A stretch of DNA of 64,000 bases, from NCBI GenBank assembly GCA_020072815.1, contig JAIQGE010000020.1:20240-84239 (forward strand), read 5' to 3'. Both the position numbers and the translations under genes were made by a program. Positions 19,353-28,322 of the stretch are shown here, piece after piece. Position 1 is the stretch's first letter. Each line of letters opens with the position of its first letter. The stretch is from Terriglobia bacterium (lineage in GTDB: Bacteria > Acidobacteriota > Terriglobia > Terriglobales > Acidobacteriaceae). Under the pieces are notes generated by a model that was not told the DNA's origin, searched no databases, and saw only the letters and a program-made list of their open reading frames with translations.

Positions 19353-22300
19353 TCAATTCTTCTGCGAGCTTACAGCGGCGGAATCCGTCAGGTACGGCGC
19401 TAGTTCAGGATTGGCGATGACAATGGTCGCGCCTTGCACCTGTATGGGCTCCGCCGGCATGTGCACCACACCCGACGGAACTTTCAATCCAGCCGCCAGC
19501 GGCTTGACCGGGACCATTGTGATGGTCATGTCGCCCGCGGGAAGATCACGCAGCAGGAAACTTCCGTTGTCGTCGGTCTTGACCGTGCCGCGACCGGCGG
19601 TAAGCTGGACTCCGGCCAGCGGAACAAGATTGTAGTCCGCAGTCGCACCGGCCTGGCCGCCTGCTCCCTGGGCCTGTCCGCGACCCGCTTGTCCGGATTT
19701 GCCGCCTCCCTGCCCTCCGCGCTGCGTGCGCGTGGTACCGGCGGGCATGCCCCCGATCTTCAATTTGCTGAGGTCCGATTTGGCTGAGTCAACAGCCTGT
19801 GCAGCTGGTTCAGCCAGGACTCTCACGAAGACCCGTCCGGCGATGGAACGTAGCGCGCGCGCTGGTACATCCGCTACGACGGTGGAAACCGGCGCGATGT
19901 GCACCGGGAACGAATCGGTCGGCAATGAGTAGTTCGAAGGCAGACTGGCGGCGTCCACGGTGAGCGTGTAGTCGCCGGGAGGAACGTCGTCCAGCTCAAA
20001 GTCGCCGCTGCTTTCCGTAATGATTGTACGTTTCTGCTTGTCTTTATCTTCGGCTCCCGCTCCGGCATTGACGGCGGTCAGGACCAGGCGAATCGCATTC
20101 ATGCCGGCGGAGTCGGGCTGGCGACGGCCTTCAAAGCGCAGATCATTGAATACGTTACCGACGAGACGCGCAAAGTTGACCACGCCAAAGTTCATTACCG
20201 CCACGTGGTCGCGGAGCAGGTCCGCATTGAGCTGGCTGGGCGTGGTCATGCGCACCGGGTCGCGGAACTGGGTAAGAGCAATGGTCACCTGGTGTTCATC
20301 CGCGGAAACTCCATTGAACTTGTAGCGGCCCTCGCGATCAGTCAGCACGCTGTCGCCGTTCTCAAGCTGCACCTGCACGCCAGGCAGGCCGGGCTCGCCG
20401 GCGTTGTACGTGCCGTTGAGGTTGTTGTCGCGAAAGACGCGGCCCTCGATCACTCGCGTGCGGTGGCCGGGAATGAGGCGGTCGGGCGCGGTGACAAAAC
20501 TCTTCACAAAGCCAAACGACAGCAGCGTGGTGCGCTGCGCTGAGCTCAGCGAATTGCCCAACAGCCACACGTTGGTCAAACTGGAATTCAACTGGAAGGT
20601 GGGGCTGAGCTGATACACCAGGCCGTAGCCGGCAAACGGCGTCCAGGATTCGCGGCCGGATATGCTGGCGCGGGCGAAAGAGAAATTCGGGTTCACGCGC
20701 AGTTTGTTGCCCACGCGGAACTGGCCGGCGGCGGACACCGAGTCGCTGATCGGGTGCTCGGCTTCCAGCAAGGCCCGGATTTCCGGCGGCAGGTTACTGG
20801 ACTCAACAAACGATACCGGGTCCTGCAGGAAGAGCTGCTGCAAAGCGGGCGAGAGCAAACTGAGCTCAGAACTCAGCTTGGCCGCCAGCGAAGGATTGCG
20901 GCGGTCATGCTCGTAAGCCACGAACATGCTGTCGGACGCGCCAACAGGAAAAATCAGCGACTCACGGAAGGCCATCTGGTCTTCAGAGTTCAACTGCAGC
21001 GGGTCCTGCACGGACCCAATCGTGAATTGCGCGGCGTTGGAGACCCGCGGCGTGATCTGGTAATGCCAGTTGGTGTCAAAGCGATTCCCCGTGGACGACT
21101 GGCTGGTAAAGCCGCCGTTGTTACGGCTGAAGGTGTATATGAAACTCAGGTCGTTGGCTTTGTTGATCCGCCAGGCGATGGTGGGCGAAAGATAATCAGA
21201 GCTGCCTGCATGCAGGACTGTTCCAACCGCAGCGGTCTCAGAGTGCTGGTAGTAAACCGACTCCGCCACTGATGCGCCGCTGCGAAACGACGCGGCCGCT
21301 TTGATTGACGTGGTGCCGGAAAACAGCGAAAGCACCTGGTTCAGCGGGAACATGGGAGCGGACTTGGAAACCTGGGCATACGCTGTGACGCCGCGGCCGG
21401 TGTAGCCGACTTCGCCCCGTCCCATGCTGCCGTGATTGCTGCTGCCGCCCAAGGCCCGCAACGTCCACTTCTTGTCGGGCAAGTAAGAAAAGCCGGCGGT
21501 CTGCATGAAGTCGTTCTGCCGGACCGAACTCTGTCCCAGGAAATCCAGCGGCGTATTGATAAAAGTGGTGGTGGTAAACAACGCCAGCTTGTCAGACTGG
21601 TTGCGCTCAAAGGAGAAGCCGGCGACGTCGCGGGTGGCGCCCAGCGTCAGATAAAAGAAAGGAATCGTGGTGCCGCCAAACAGCGAATAGCGATTGCGGC
21701 CATGCTTCACGCCGACTTCAGCGCCGCGCAGCTCGATGGCATCGGAAGTACTAAACGGGCTGGCGTACTGATAGGTGTTGGCTCCGGTCAGGCTGGTGAT
21801 GAAATCCATGGCACGCACTTCGCGCACCGGATCGTGATAGTAGATGGAGGCATGGCGGACGTTGAACGGATGGCTGCCTTCCGCCATGTTGTCTTCCATC
21901 TGGCTGACCATGTCCAGATGTCCTTTGTCGCCCACGGGCTGCGCCCAGGTCACGCCGTTGAGAATGGATGTGGTGGTCACGCCGCCGGTGTTGGCCAACT
22001 GCACGGTAGAACCAAAAGTTCCCTGCGCCATTTCCGACATTCGCCGCAATGAGCCCGGCGAAAGCACCAGCAGCGGCCGCTCGACTACGCGCAGACGCAG
22101 GCTGACTGCCTTGCCGCCCATGTACCCCAGAGCCACCGTCTCTCCGCGCGAGAGCCCAAAGAACTGGATGACGTCGCTGGAGGTTTGCGCGCGGGCAATC
22201 TCTTCGTCCAGCACGATGATGTTGGTGATCCCCGGGGCAACCACGGTCTTGGAAGAATGCCAATAGATCTCAACCAAAGACGGGACACCGGCCGCGGACA

Positions 22301-22397
22301 GCGCGCCGGGCGATTGCGCTTCCATCTGCGAACACACCGCAATCGTCAGCGCGATGAGCGCTGTTGCGAGAGACGCGGGGTGTCTGCGATCTTTCAT
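19353..22397 (-). CDS. Usher-like outer-membrane barrel with CpaC-type N-terminal domain and Cna-B-like domains
   Basis: A 1014-residue secreted protein, last gene of the 25054-19353 cluster. A signal peptide is followed by a domain (about 42-115) matching the pilus-formation N-terminal domain of CpaC-type secretins (VVAPGITNIIVLDEEIARA; SRGETVALGYMGG; SLRLRVVERPL). Next comes a ~500-residue beta-rich region of repeated amphipathic strands with aromatic ends, as in outer-membrane barrels. Then SdrD/Cna-B-like modules appear (GRVFRDNNLNGTYNAGEPG; TDREGRYKFNGV), a Gly/Gln-rich linker (about 880-910), and a final carboxypeptidase-regulatory-like module. No plug or secretin core is seen. Position behind a pilus-chaperone-like gene suggests an usher role. 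The parts are recognised; the combined function is inference. Confidence 0.72.
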   Translation of the reverse strand: MKDRRHPASLATALIALTIAVCSQMEAQSPGALSAAGVPSLVEIYWHSSKTVVAPGITNIIVLDEEIARAQTSSDVIQFFGLSRGETVALGYMGGKAVSLRLRVVERPLLVLSPGSLRRMSEMAQGTFGSTVQLANTGGVTTTSILNGVTWAQPVGDKGHLDMVSQMEDNMAEGSHPFNVRHASIYYHDPVREVRAMDFITSLTGANTYQYASPFSTSDAIELRGAEVGVKHGRNRYSLFGGTTIPFFYLTLGATRDVAGFSFERNQSDKLALFTTTTFINTPLDFLGQSSVRQNDFMQTAGFSYLPDKKWTLRALGGSSNHGSMGRGEVGYTGRGVTAYAQVSKSAPMFPLNQVLSLFSGTTSIKAAASFRSGASVAESVYYQHSETAAVGTVLHAGSSDYLSPTIAWRINKANDLSFIYTFSRNNGGFTSQSSTGNRFDTNWHYQITPRVSNAAQFTIGSVQDPLQLNSEDQMAFRESLIFPVGASDSMFVAYEHDRRNPSLAAKLSSELSLLSPALQQLFLQDPVSFVESSNLPPEIRALLEAEHPISDSVSAAGQFRVGNKLRVNPNFSFARASISGRESWTPFAGYGLVYQLSPTFQLNSSLTNVWLLGNSLSSAQRTTLLSFGFVKSFVTAPDRLIPGHRTRVIEGRVFRDNNLNGTYNAGEPGLPGVQVQLENGDSVLTDREGRYKFNGVSADEHQVTIALTQFRDPVRMTTPSQLNADLLRDHVAVMNFGVVNFARLVGNVFNDLRFEGRRQPDSAGMNAIRLVLTAVNAGAGAEDKDKQKRTIITESSGDFELDDVPPGDYTLTVDAASLPSNYSLPTDSFPVHIAPVSTVVADVPARALRSIAGRVFVRVLAEPAAQAVDSAKSDLSKLKIGGMPAGTTRTQRGGQGGGKSGQAGRGQAQGAGGQAGATADYNLVPLAGVQLTAGRGTVKTDDNGSFLLRDLPAGDMTITMVPVKPLAAGLKVPSGVVHMPAEPIQVQGATIVIANPELAPYLTDSAAVSSQKN

Positions 22398-22404
22398 CCG
22401 TTAT

Positions 22405-23232
22405 CTATTGCGGCCCTTTCACCGTGAATGGAAGCTGCTGGGTATCAATGCGATCTTCTCCGTACGACACGGTCACCACGGCGGTGTAATCGCCCGGTGG
22501 CAAATTGCCGGTCCAGCCCACGTGGACGCTGTTTTTCTGTCCTGGCAGGAACCGCTTGACCTCTTCCTGGTTGTCGGCTTTGGCGACCAGCTTGTGGCCG
22601 GCATCCAACACCGCGACGCGCGCCAGCGGGAAGATGTGCGTATTGCCGGCGTTGAGCAGATCAAAATCCAGGCTGAGGCCCTGGTTCGCCGAGGGCGGCG
22701 CCAGCTTCACGTTGCTGAGTTCAATCTTGAAGTCTTCCGTTTTTTCCGCGCTGAGCAGCACCAGGCAACCCAGGCGCATTTTGGTGAAGACCTGTTTGCC
22801 GTCCTTCTGATCGTTGAAAGAAAGCTCCGGCTTGGAATTGATGAACAGGACCGCGTAGTATCCGCCGCGAGCGTCCGCCGGAGGCGTGACAATGGCCTTC
22901 ATCTTCTGCGTTCGGCCGGCAGCGACCTGGAACTTTTCCGGAACGAACTGGATCCAGTTGGCCGCGGAGCGGGGCGAAGTGCCGGGAGCGGAGAAGGTCT
23001 TTTCGTTGCGGTCGTTGTACCAGAGGTCAGTAATCTCCACGCTCATCTCCACCGCCTGGCTCCCGCTGTTCACGGTGGAGAGATCAAGCTGGAAAGGCAC
23101 GCCGGGCTTGAAGGTTTGTACGATCTGGGCGGGGGCCAAGCCGACCGACTGAGCTTGAGCCATGGCGCCAAGCACAAACCAACAACCTAGAGCATAAATA
23201 ACGAGTTTGAGAGGGAGTTTAAAGTAATACAT
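22405..23232 (-). CDS. Pilus-assembly-chaperone-like periplasmic protein
   Basis: A 275-residue exported protein with a signal peptide (LPLKLVIYALGCWFVLGAMA). The mature part reads as two Ig-like domains: GLAPAQIVQTFKPGVPFQLD, then WIQFVPEKFQVAAGRTQKMK with GGYYAVLFI, the phrasing typical of PapD-like fimbrial chaperones and related DUF916-type proteins. The second domain ends with GDYTAVVTVSYGEDRI. The start is the ATG at 23232, overlapping the stop of the upstream subunit by one base (TGATG). The next gene begins after seven bases. Expected role: hold secreted subunits in the periplasm and hand them to the barrel protein. Confidence 0.75.
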   Translation of the reverse strand: MYYFKLPLKLVIYALGCWFVLGAMAQAQSVGLAPAQIVQTFKPGVPFQLDLSTVNSGSQAVEMSVEITDLWYNDRNEKTFSAPGTSPRSAANWIQFVPEKFQVAAGRTQKMKAIVTPPADARGGYYAVLFINSKPELSFNDQKDGKQVFTKMRLGCLVLLSAEKTEDFKIELSNVKLAPPSANQGLSLDFDLLNAGNTHIFPLARVAVLDAGHKLVAKADNQEEVKRFLPGQKNSVHVGWTGNLPPGDYTAVVTVSYGEDRIDTQQLPFTVKGPQ

Positions 23233-24374
23233 CAAGGCACCGTGAGAGTAAAAGTTAGAGTTGCGGAATCAGTTCCGGCAGCAGCCCCAAGCACGTTGGT
23301 TGCGGAAACGAACAAGCCCAGAAACTGGGTAAGAGCTGCGCGATTGGCGGCGGTGCTGGTGATGCGCGTTGCCGCGGCGGCACTTTTGGAGATGGCGGCA
23401 TACGGTCCGGCGCCGCTGGCCGCGGTGTTCAACTGCAACGCTGTGGCATTCACAAAGTCCGTGCTCACAAACACGGAGATGGTCGCGGTGGTGGAAGTGA
23501 AGTTGGAAAAGGCAGGCTGCAGCAGGTAGGGCGTGGAATAAATCACGCCGCCGGTGGCGGTCACTATCGTCAACCCCGGCGCAGGGCCAATTCCCAGCCC
23601 GTTGACGGTTCCGAAGTTCATGGAAAAATCCGCAGCCGGGTTGATGGTCAGCCCGCCCGTGGCGGTGGCCAGGGTCAGCCGCAGGGCATTCTGCACGATC
23701 TCATTGGGATTCTCCAATCGCAGTTCGGCGGTGCTGGTTTGGTTCGTCGTCAAGTCTGTGGCGGTGAAGACCATACGGGCCGTATCGTTCCCGGCAAAAG
23801 CGCCAGGGCCGTTGTTGTCAGGCAGAAAGATTGCCAAACCCGCGGTAACGATTTGATTATTGAGCACGCCGGGCGCGGCAACAAAGGTCGTGGGAGCGCC
23901 TGGGTTGGTGGACATAACGGAAAAATCTCCCGGCGAAGAGCAGGCCGAGGATGCGGGACAACTCTCCAGGACCAGCGCCAGAGGATGCGCGAAACTCCGT
24001 GTCACCACTCCGGTGATGATCGCTCTGTGAGTGCCGAGTCCGGTAACGCTAAGCTGGAAGTGTGTGAAGTAAAGAGCGCCGTTGCTGAGCGGGACCACGG
24101 TTACACCGGCCGCGGGCGTCCCGACGCCGAGGGCGTTCATGGTCCCGAAAGAGCCTTGCCAGTGTCCTGCTTGGATGAGAGGGATGCCGCCGGGCGCCGT
24201 TGAGAGCTGAAGGACCTGCCCCGCCGCGGTTTGACCAGCTACGAGAATAGCCAGAACCAGAATGACGAGAGTGGCCCGCTTGCGCAAAAACACGTTGCCA
24301 CGCAAGTTGGCTTGCAGCTCATCCGTTTGAAGAGTTGGGCGTGGATTGTTTTCATTGCTCCGCACTCTCATCAT
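23232..24374 (-). CDS. Secreted two-domain subunit, pilin-like
   Basis: A 380-residue exported protein with a long N-terminal tail before the hydrophobic core (RKRATLVILVLAILVAG). The mature part contains two copies of one domain. Copy one begins SFGTMNALGVGTPAAG and copy two MNFGTVNGLGIGPAPG. Both continue with a short spacer, a GALYFTHFQL or GVIYSTPYLL strand, and a stretch of alternating strands. The C-terminus ends in ATLTFTLTVP, nearly the same as the single-domain protein upstream. This arrangement fits a two-domain tip or anchor adhesin next to a one-domain shaft subunit. Spacing to the upstream gene is 38 bases. Confidence 0.7.
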   Translation of the reverse strand: MMRVRSNENNPRPTLQTDELQANLRGNVFLRKRATLVILVLAILVAGQTAAGQVLQLSTAPGGIPLIQAGHWQGSFGTMNALGVGTPAAGVTVVPLSNGALYFTHFQLSVTGLGTHRAIITGVVTRSFAHPLALVLESCPASSACSSPGDFSVMSTNPGAPTTFVAAPGVLNNQIVTAGLAIFLPDNNGPGAFAGNDTARMVFTATDLTTNQTSTAELRLENPNEIVQNALRLTLATATGGLTINPAADFSMNFGTVNGLGIGPAPGLTIVTATGGVIYSTPYLLQPAFSNFTSTTATISVFVSTDFVNATALQLNTAASGAGPYAAISKSAAAATRITSTAANRAALTQFLGLFVSATNVLGAAAGTDSATLTFTLTVP

Positions 24375-24412
24375 TCCGATTCATGGCCATTTCAATAACC
24401 GTCCGGACTGCG

Positions 24413-25054
24413 CTACTGAACGGTCAGAGTAAAAGTAACGGTTGCCGTCTGGGCGCCTTGCAAAACGGTGGCGCCGTTGTCTGGTTTCACCGCAACGCCG
24501 ATGAAGCGCGTCAGGGGCGTGCCGCTTACCGTGCCCGCGCCGCTGATGGTGTCAGCCGAGGCCACACCCATGGCGGTAAACTGCGCTGCGCCCGTGGGTA
24601 CCGTGCTGCTGTTGGCGCTGTCACGCACGATCAGGATGTTGTTCGGGGCGCCGAAGTCGGTGGTTACCTGCGCCGAAATCGTGGTGCCGGCGAAGGTCTT
24701 GTGGCTGGTGAAGACCGGAGTCACGGTGTAATCGGTCCAGTAAACCGCGTTGTCCACGCCGGGAGTCGTGGGATTGAATTTATTGCAATTGCCGTTGTTG
24801 ATGCCCAAGGCGTCAACGTTGCCGAAGTTCATGGTGTAATCCGTCGGGCCGCCCGAGGGTGTGACCGCGCAATGGTTGATGCCGGCGGTGGCGCCCGTGC
24901 TCAAAGTAAGAGATACCGCCTTCTGGATGGTGGCGGAAATCTGCAGGGTCGGTGAGACGGTGTTGGTGTTAACGTTATTTGTTCCGGCGAAGGCAGCTGT
25001 AGACGCGGTCATCATCGCCGCCGCCAATGTAAGAACAACGATACTTCTCTTCAT
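24413..25054 (-). CDS. Secreted single-domain subunit, pilin-like
   Basis: A 213-residue exported protein: signal peptide MKRSIVVLTLAAAMMTASTAAFA, then an N-terminal strand (SPTLQISATIQKAVSLTL) and one copy of the domain shared with the next gene (MNFGNVDALGINNGNC; YWTDYTVTPVF; ISAQVTTDF). It ends ATVTFTLTVQ. Two cysteines (in NHCAV and NGNCNK) could form a disulfide. A strong AGGAG lies nine bases before the ATG. As the first and best-initiated gene of the cluster it is the likely major subunit. No prepilin peptidase site is present, so it is not a type IV pilin. Confidence 0.72.
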   Translation of the reverse strand: MKRSIVVLTLAAAMMTASTAAFAGTNNVNTNTVSPTLQISATIQKAVSLTLSTGATAGINHCAVTPSGGPTDYTMNFGNVDALGINNGNCNKFNPTTPGVDNAVYWTDYTVTPVFTSHKTFAGTTISAQVTTDFGAPNNILIVRDSANSSTVPTGAAQFTAMGVASADTISGAGTVSGTPLTRFIGVAVKPDNGATVLQGAQTATVTFTLTVQ

Positions 25055-25392
25055 GATTAGGCTCTCCTAACAAATTAGCCGTCTGGTGATGACCTTGGGG
25101 GTATCAGGAGGACATCGTCCTGACGTACATGTACATTGTTAGGGTCTTCTCACTTGCACGCAACGGTACATCGGTAATCAGTAACTTGCAGGAGATTTGA
25201 CCATCACATTTCGCGTGTGATCTTAGGAAACCACCATCGCAATCGCAAATTCGGTTTTAGCGGAAAAAAGCACTAAAACCACCTTGGGAAGCGATTCGGC
25301 GAGATGTGTTAAGAATCGTTGGTTCTTCGCCTGGCCTGGTTCTCTGCTTAAGTCATTTTGCATCTAACGGAACAGAGGGTAAGGAGAAGCTA
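25055..25392. other. 338-base divergent intergenic region, promoters for the fibre cluster and the BON gene
   Basis: It separates two divergent, well-initiated genes, so it must carry both promoters. Visible features are a perfect 10-base palindrome GTACATGTAC at 25125-25134 and an inverted repeat ATCACA/TGTGAT with a seven-base gap at 25203-25221. Either could be an operator. I cannot assign sigma-factor boxes with confidence. Confidence 0.4.
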
Positions 25393-25968
25393 ATGAAAAT
25401 GAGCAGTCTAAAGCGGTGCCTGCAGGTGGTTCTGTTGTCCGTGTTGGCGGTATCAAGCGGCTGGCCGTCGGCCGCAAGCGCCCAATCGCAGGAAGCGACG
25501 CGGCGCATGCAAGAGAGGATCAGCCGGGAGGTTTACCACGAGTTGGTGATGCTCCCCGAGTTGAGTATCTTTGACCATCTGGCCTTTAAGGTGGACGGTG
25601 GCAACGTGACGCTGCTGGGTGAAGTTCGCAACGCGTTCCTCAAAGACAGCGCGGAGAAAGCCGTCAAGCATATCGAAGGCGTGGAAAGCATAAAGAACGA
25701 AATTGAGGTCCTCCCGGCGTCCATCAATGACGACCGCATTCGCCAGCGTGTGGCGCGCGCGATTTTCAGAGACGACCGGCTCTTCCATTATTCGTTGGGT
25801 TCGGTCCCTCCCATCCACATTATCGTGAAGGGCGGCCACGTCACGCTGAAGGGGGCGGTGAACAACCAGGTGGACAAGGACGCAGCGGGCCTTCGCGCCA
25901 ACAGCGTTTCCGGAGTCTTCTCCGTGACGAACGAACTCGAGGTGACTCGCTCCGAGCGCAAGAAATAA
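25393..25968 (+). CDS. Periplasmic protein with two BON domains
   Basis: A 191-residue OsmY-like exported protein. Signal peptide (LQVVLLSVLAVSSGWPSAASA), then two BON domains: one with FKVDGGNVTLLGEVRN and VEGVESIKNEIEVLP, the other with VKGGHVTLKGAVNNQ and VSGVFSVTNELEV. BON domains bind membrane or phospholipid surfaces and usually act in envelope stress. The frame is open 29 codons upstream, but the ATG at 25393 has AAGGAG in front and starts the signal peptide. Monocistronic, with a terminator-like hairpin behind it. Confidence 0.88.
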   Translation: MKMSSLKRCLQVVLLSVLAVSSGWPSAASAQSQEATRRMQERISREVYHELVMLPELSIFDHLAFKVDGGNVTLLGEVRNAFLKDSAEKAVKHIEGVESIKNEIEVLPASINDDRIRQRVARAIFRDDRLFHYSLGSVPPIHIIVKGGHVTLKGAVNNQVDKDAAGLRANSVSGVFSVTNELEVTRSERKK

Positions 25969-25997
25969 GCAGTTCGAAACGCAAAACCAAAGCAAGA

Positions 25998-26030
25998 CGC
26001 GAACCAGGGACGTGAGCTCTCTGGTTCGCG
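25998..26030. terminator. Hairpin between convergent genes
   Basis: CGCGAACCAG at 25998-26007 pairs perfectly with CTGGTTCGCG at 26021-26030 around a 13-base loop, with a CAGTTTCTT tail on the plus strand. It lies between the convergent BON and pilin-like genes and could serve both. Confidence 0.65.
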
Positions 26031-26048
26031 CAGTTTCTTGGTTGATGT

Positions 26049-27032
26049 TTACTGGCGGGCCAAAGTGCCTGAGGCCAGGCAACTGGTTCCCTGGCCGTCG
26101 TCAGAAGAGCGCAAGTTGTGGCGATCATCAGAGCAGTAAGCTTTGCCTTTACTGTTGACCGGCTCGGCCATTACCTGAAACGTCTTGGCCGGATTGCCCT
26201 CGCAAGCTCTCAGCGCGAACCGGTAGCCGTTGTAAACGCCACCGGCAAATGCTGGATCCATGAATCTATAAGTTTCGCCGTTGTCCAGGCCTTTGCCGAT
26301 ATTGACCAGCTCCGAGAGCTCACAAGTGAACCCAACCAGCGGATGCTTTTGCGCATAAAGGTCTTCCGCCAGAGTGATCATGCGCACGGCGCGCATGGGT
26401 TTCATTTTGGCTGGTTCGTTCAGCCCCGCTGTTTCGGCCGGATGCAAAGCGCCTGCGCCGGCCGTCGCCAGAGAAGCCTGCGTCCAAAAGGATTTGTCGA
26501 AGATCCGCGGGTCGCCGAACGGCAAGCGTGCGCTCACCGTCAGTGCGGTCAATCGCCAGAGGCCTTCCTGCAGTTTCATGCTGACCAGAAACCGCAGCGC
26601 CACGGGCGTGGGATCTTCCACCCCGGACTGAAACCTGTGGATGGACAATTCCATGTCATCTTCGTTGCCGCGCTGGTCTTCGCCCACCACGTGGACTTCA
26701 AGCCGCTCATGTTTCTCCGCATTGTTGACGGCGAAGAGGATCCGCCCGGTTTCGAAGATATCCAGCTTTTCGCCGTTGGCGCTTCTTATCATGTTGACCC
26801 ACTGCCCGGGATTCAGCCCGCCGGTTGTTGAGTTCCGCGCGATGTCGGCCAATTTCTGCTGGACTTCCGGAGTGAGGTGCTTTTGGAATTTGTCTTCGTT
26901 ACCGCTGAGCATTTCCAGGATCGCCTGCCGCGGGGACTGCTCGGGATGGGGCGAAGCCTGGGGCTGCGCCGCGGAAAGCGCAGCGGTGCCCAGAATCGCG
27001 ATAAGGAATTTGAATCTGCTGCCGGGCGTCAT
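26049..27032 (-). CDS. Exported protein with type IV pilin-like C-terminal domain
   Basis: A 327-residue protein with a signal peptide (RFKFLIAILGTAALSAA). The first ~200 residues are unrecognised. The last ~110 residues look like the globular part of GspG/PilE-type pilins: MITLAEDLYAQKHPLVGF, then CELSELV, NGYRFALRACEGNPAKTFQV and GKAYCSDDRHNLRSS. The N-terminal helix is missing, so it would not assemble by the usual route. The ATG at 27032 has GGAG seven bases upstream and begins the signal peptide; the longer frame does not. Neighbours do not explain its role, although a real minor-pilin operon lies 2 kb away. Confidence 0.72.
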   Translation of the reverse strand: MTPGSRFKFLIAILGTAALSAAQPQASPHPEQSPRQAILEMLSGNEDKFQKHLTPEVQQKLADIARNSTTGGLNPGQWVNMIRSANGEKLDIFETGRILFAVNNAEKHERLEVHVVGEDQRGNEDDMELSIHRFQSGVEDPTPVALRFLVSMKLQEGLWRLTALTVSARLPFGDPRIFDKSFWTQASLATAGAGALHPAETAGLNEPAKMKPMRAVRMITLAEDLYAQKHPLVGFTCELSELVNIGKGLDNGETYRFMDPAFAGGVYNGYRFALRACEGNPAKTFQVMAEPVNSKGKAYCSDDRHNLRSSDDGQGTSCLASGTLARQ

Positions 27033-27224
27033 GGTACATCTCCTGAGGTCCGTCTCCTGAGGCTCTTTCCAATCCGCACTTTGATCTTCAAGGCGAGTGT
27101 CTCCAGTGTGCACCGTAAGAATGGGCAGAGAAAGTGACCTTTGGACAACGCTGGATTTCCGTTGGGACGCTGGCCCACGGGAAGGCGTTGAGAATCGGGA
27201 GGTTGGTCGCCGGCAAAAAGCTGA

Positions 27225-28202
27225 TTATTTGCGCCGGGAGGCGCGCAGTTCGGCGACGATTTCGCCTGCAGCCTGGCGCGCGGTTTCAGCTTGGTTCGGC
27301 GGGAAGGAAATGGCGCCTACGCGGGCGTGCCCGCCGCCGCCGTAGCGCTCGCAAATCTTGGCCAGGTTGACCATGTTCTGCTCGGTTGTCCAGGGATTGG
27401 AGCCGACGGAGACTTTCGTCCGGAAGCTGCTGCTGCTCAAGCCCACGCTATACACGGACTGAGGATGCAGGTAGTACGGAATGAATTTGTTATAGCCTTC
27501 AAGGTCCTGGTCAGCGATGTCGAAATAAACGGTGCCCTCTTTGCACTCTGACCGTTTGCGCAGAATGTCTATGGAAAGGCGATGACGCTGCAGCAGCGGG
27601 GGGACCAGCGCCGCAACGAAGGGCTCTTGAATCACCTGGGCCAGCGGTTCCCGCACCAGGCACGGAATCAGTTGGGGCGGAAGCAGCGGGTCACTGGTGG
27701 ATTCAATCACCATGGTCAGCTTCATGGCCGGCTCGGCCATCTCCACTGCTTGCTGGGGCGAATCAAATTGGGCGCCGTCAATCACGTCAGCCCACTGGAT
27801 CAATTCAGCCACCGGACGCGGATCAAAGCCGAATTTCTCCTGTGCGATCTGGGACAGGAACTTGGTGCAAGACTTGAATTCGGGATCGTAAAACTTTTGC
27901 GCCTGGCTATTGCGGCGATAGTGGTCGGCGTCCTGCGGGGTGAGAAAAGCGCTCTGATGATGGTCAAACCACCAGGTGATTTTGGGCGAAGCCGAATACT
28001 TGAAATCAACGATGGCGTTTTCATCGCCGGTGAAGTCGTTTTCATCGAACAGGGCGCCGGCGCGATGCACCAGCCCGGTGAATTGAAAGTCAGCGCCGGG
28101 GTGAATTCGTTCCGCATAAAAACGGGAAAACAAAGCAGCCGAAGCCGTCCCGTCAAAACACTTGCCGTGATAAAAAACCCTGACTTTCAATGGAGCCCTC
28201 AT
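27225..28202 (-). CDS. DHH-family phosphoesterase
   Basis: A 325-residue cytoplasmic DHH/DHHA1 protein. Motifs in order: FYHGKCFDGTASAALF near the N-terminus (metal-binding and substrate region), AIVDFKYS, WWFDHHQSAF (DHH core), and C-terminal RYGGGGHARVGAISF (DHHA1). Related proteins cleave nanoRNA, cyclic dinucleotides, pAp or short oligonucleotides. This subgroup (HGxCFDG start) is less studied and I cannot tell the substrate. It is separate from RecJ in this window and far shorter. The upstream gap to the next gene is 120 bases. Confidence 0.85.
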   Translation of the reverse strand: MRAPLKVRVFYHGKCFDGTASAALFSRFYAERIHPGADFQFTGLVHRAGALFDENDFTGDENAIVDFKYSASPKITWWFDHHQSAFLTPQDADHYRRNSQAQKFYDPEFKSCTKFLSQIAQEKFGFDPRPVAELIQWADVIDGAQFDSPQQAVEMAEPAMKLTMVIESTSDPLLPPQLIPCLVREPLAQVIQEPFVAALVPPLLQRHRLSIDILRKRSECKEGTVYFDIADQDLEGYNKFIPYYLHPQSVYSVGLSSSSFRTKVSVGSNPWTTEQNMVNLAKICERYGGGGHARVGAISFPPNQAETARQAAGEIVAELRASRRK

Positions 28203-28322
28203 TCCCTGTCCGACTCACGCCCAAAGGTAAAACTACTAGAAATGCCATTTCCCCAACAGTTCTGTCAAGGAACAGACGGCTGCCCCGCGCGTCCGCGCCA
28301 CCTTGCAAGCTCGCCGGCGCCG

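Noticed and set aside
25203..25221. ATCACA/TGTGAT repeat as a CRP/FNR operator
   Set aside because: The arm order is reversed compared with the usual TGTGA-N6-TCACA and no matching regulator is known here.
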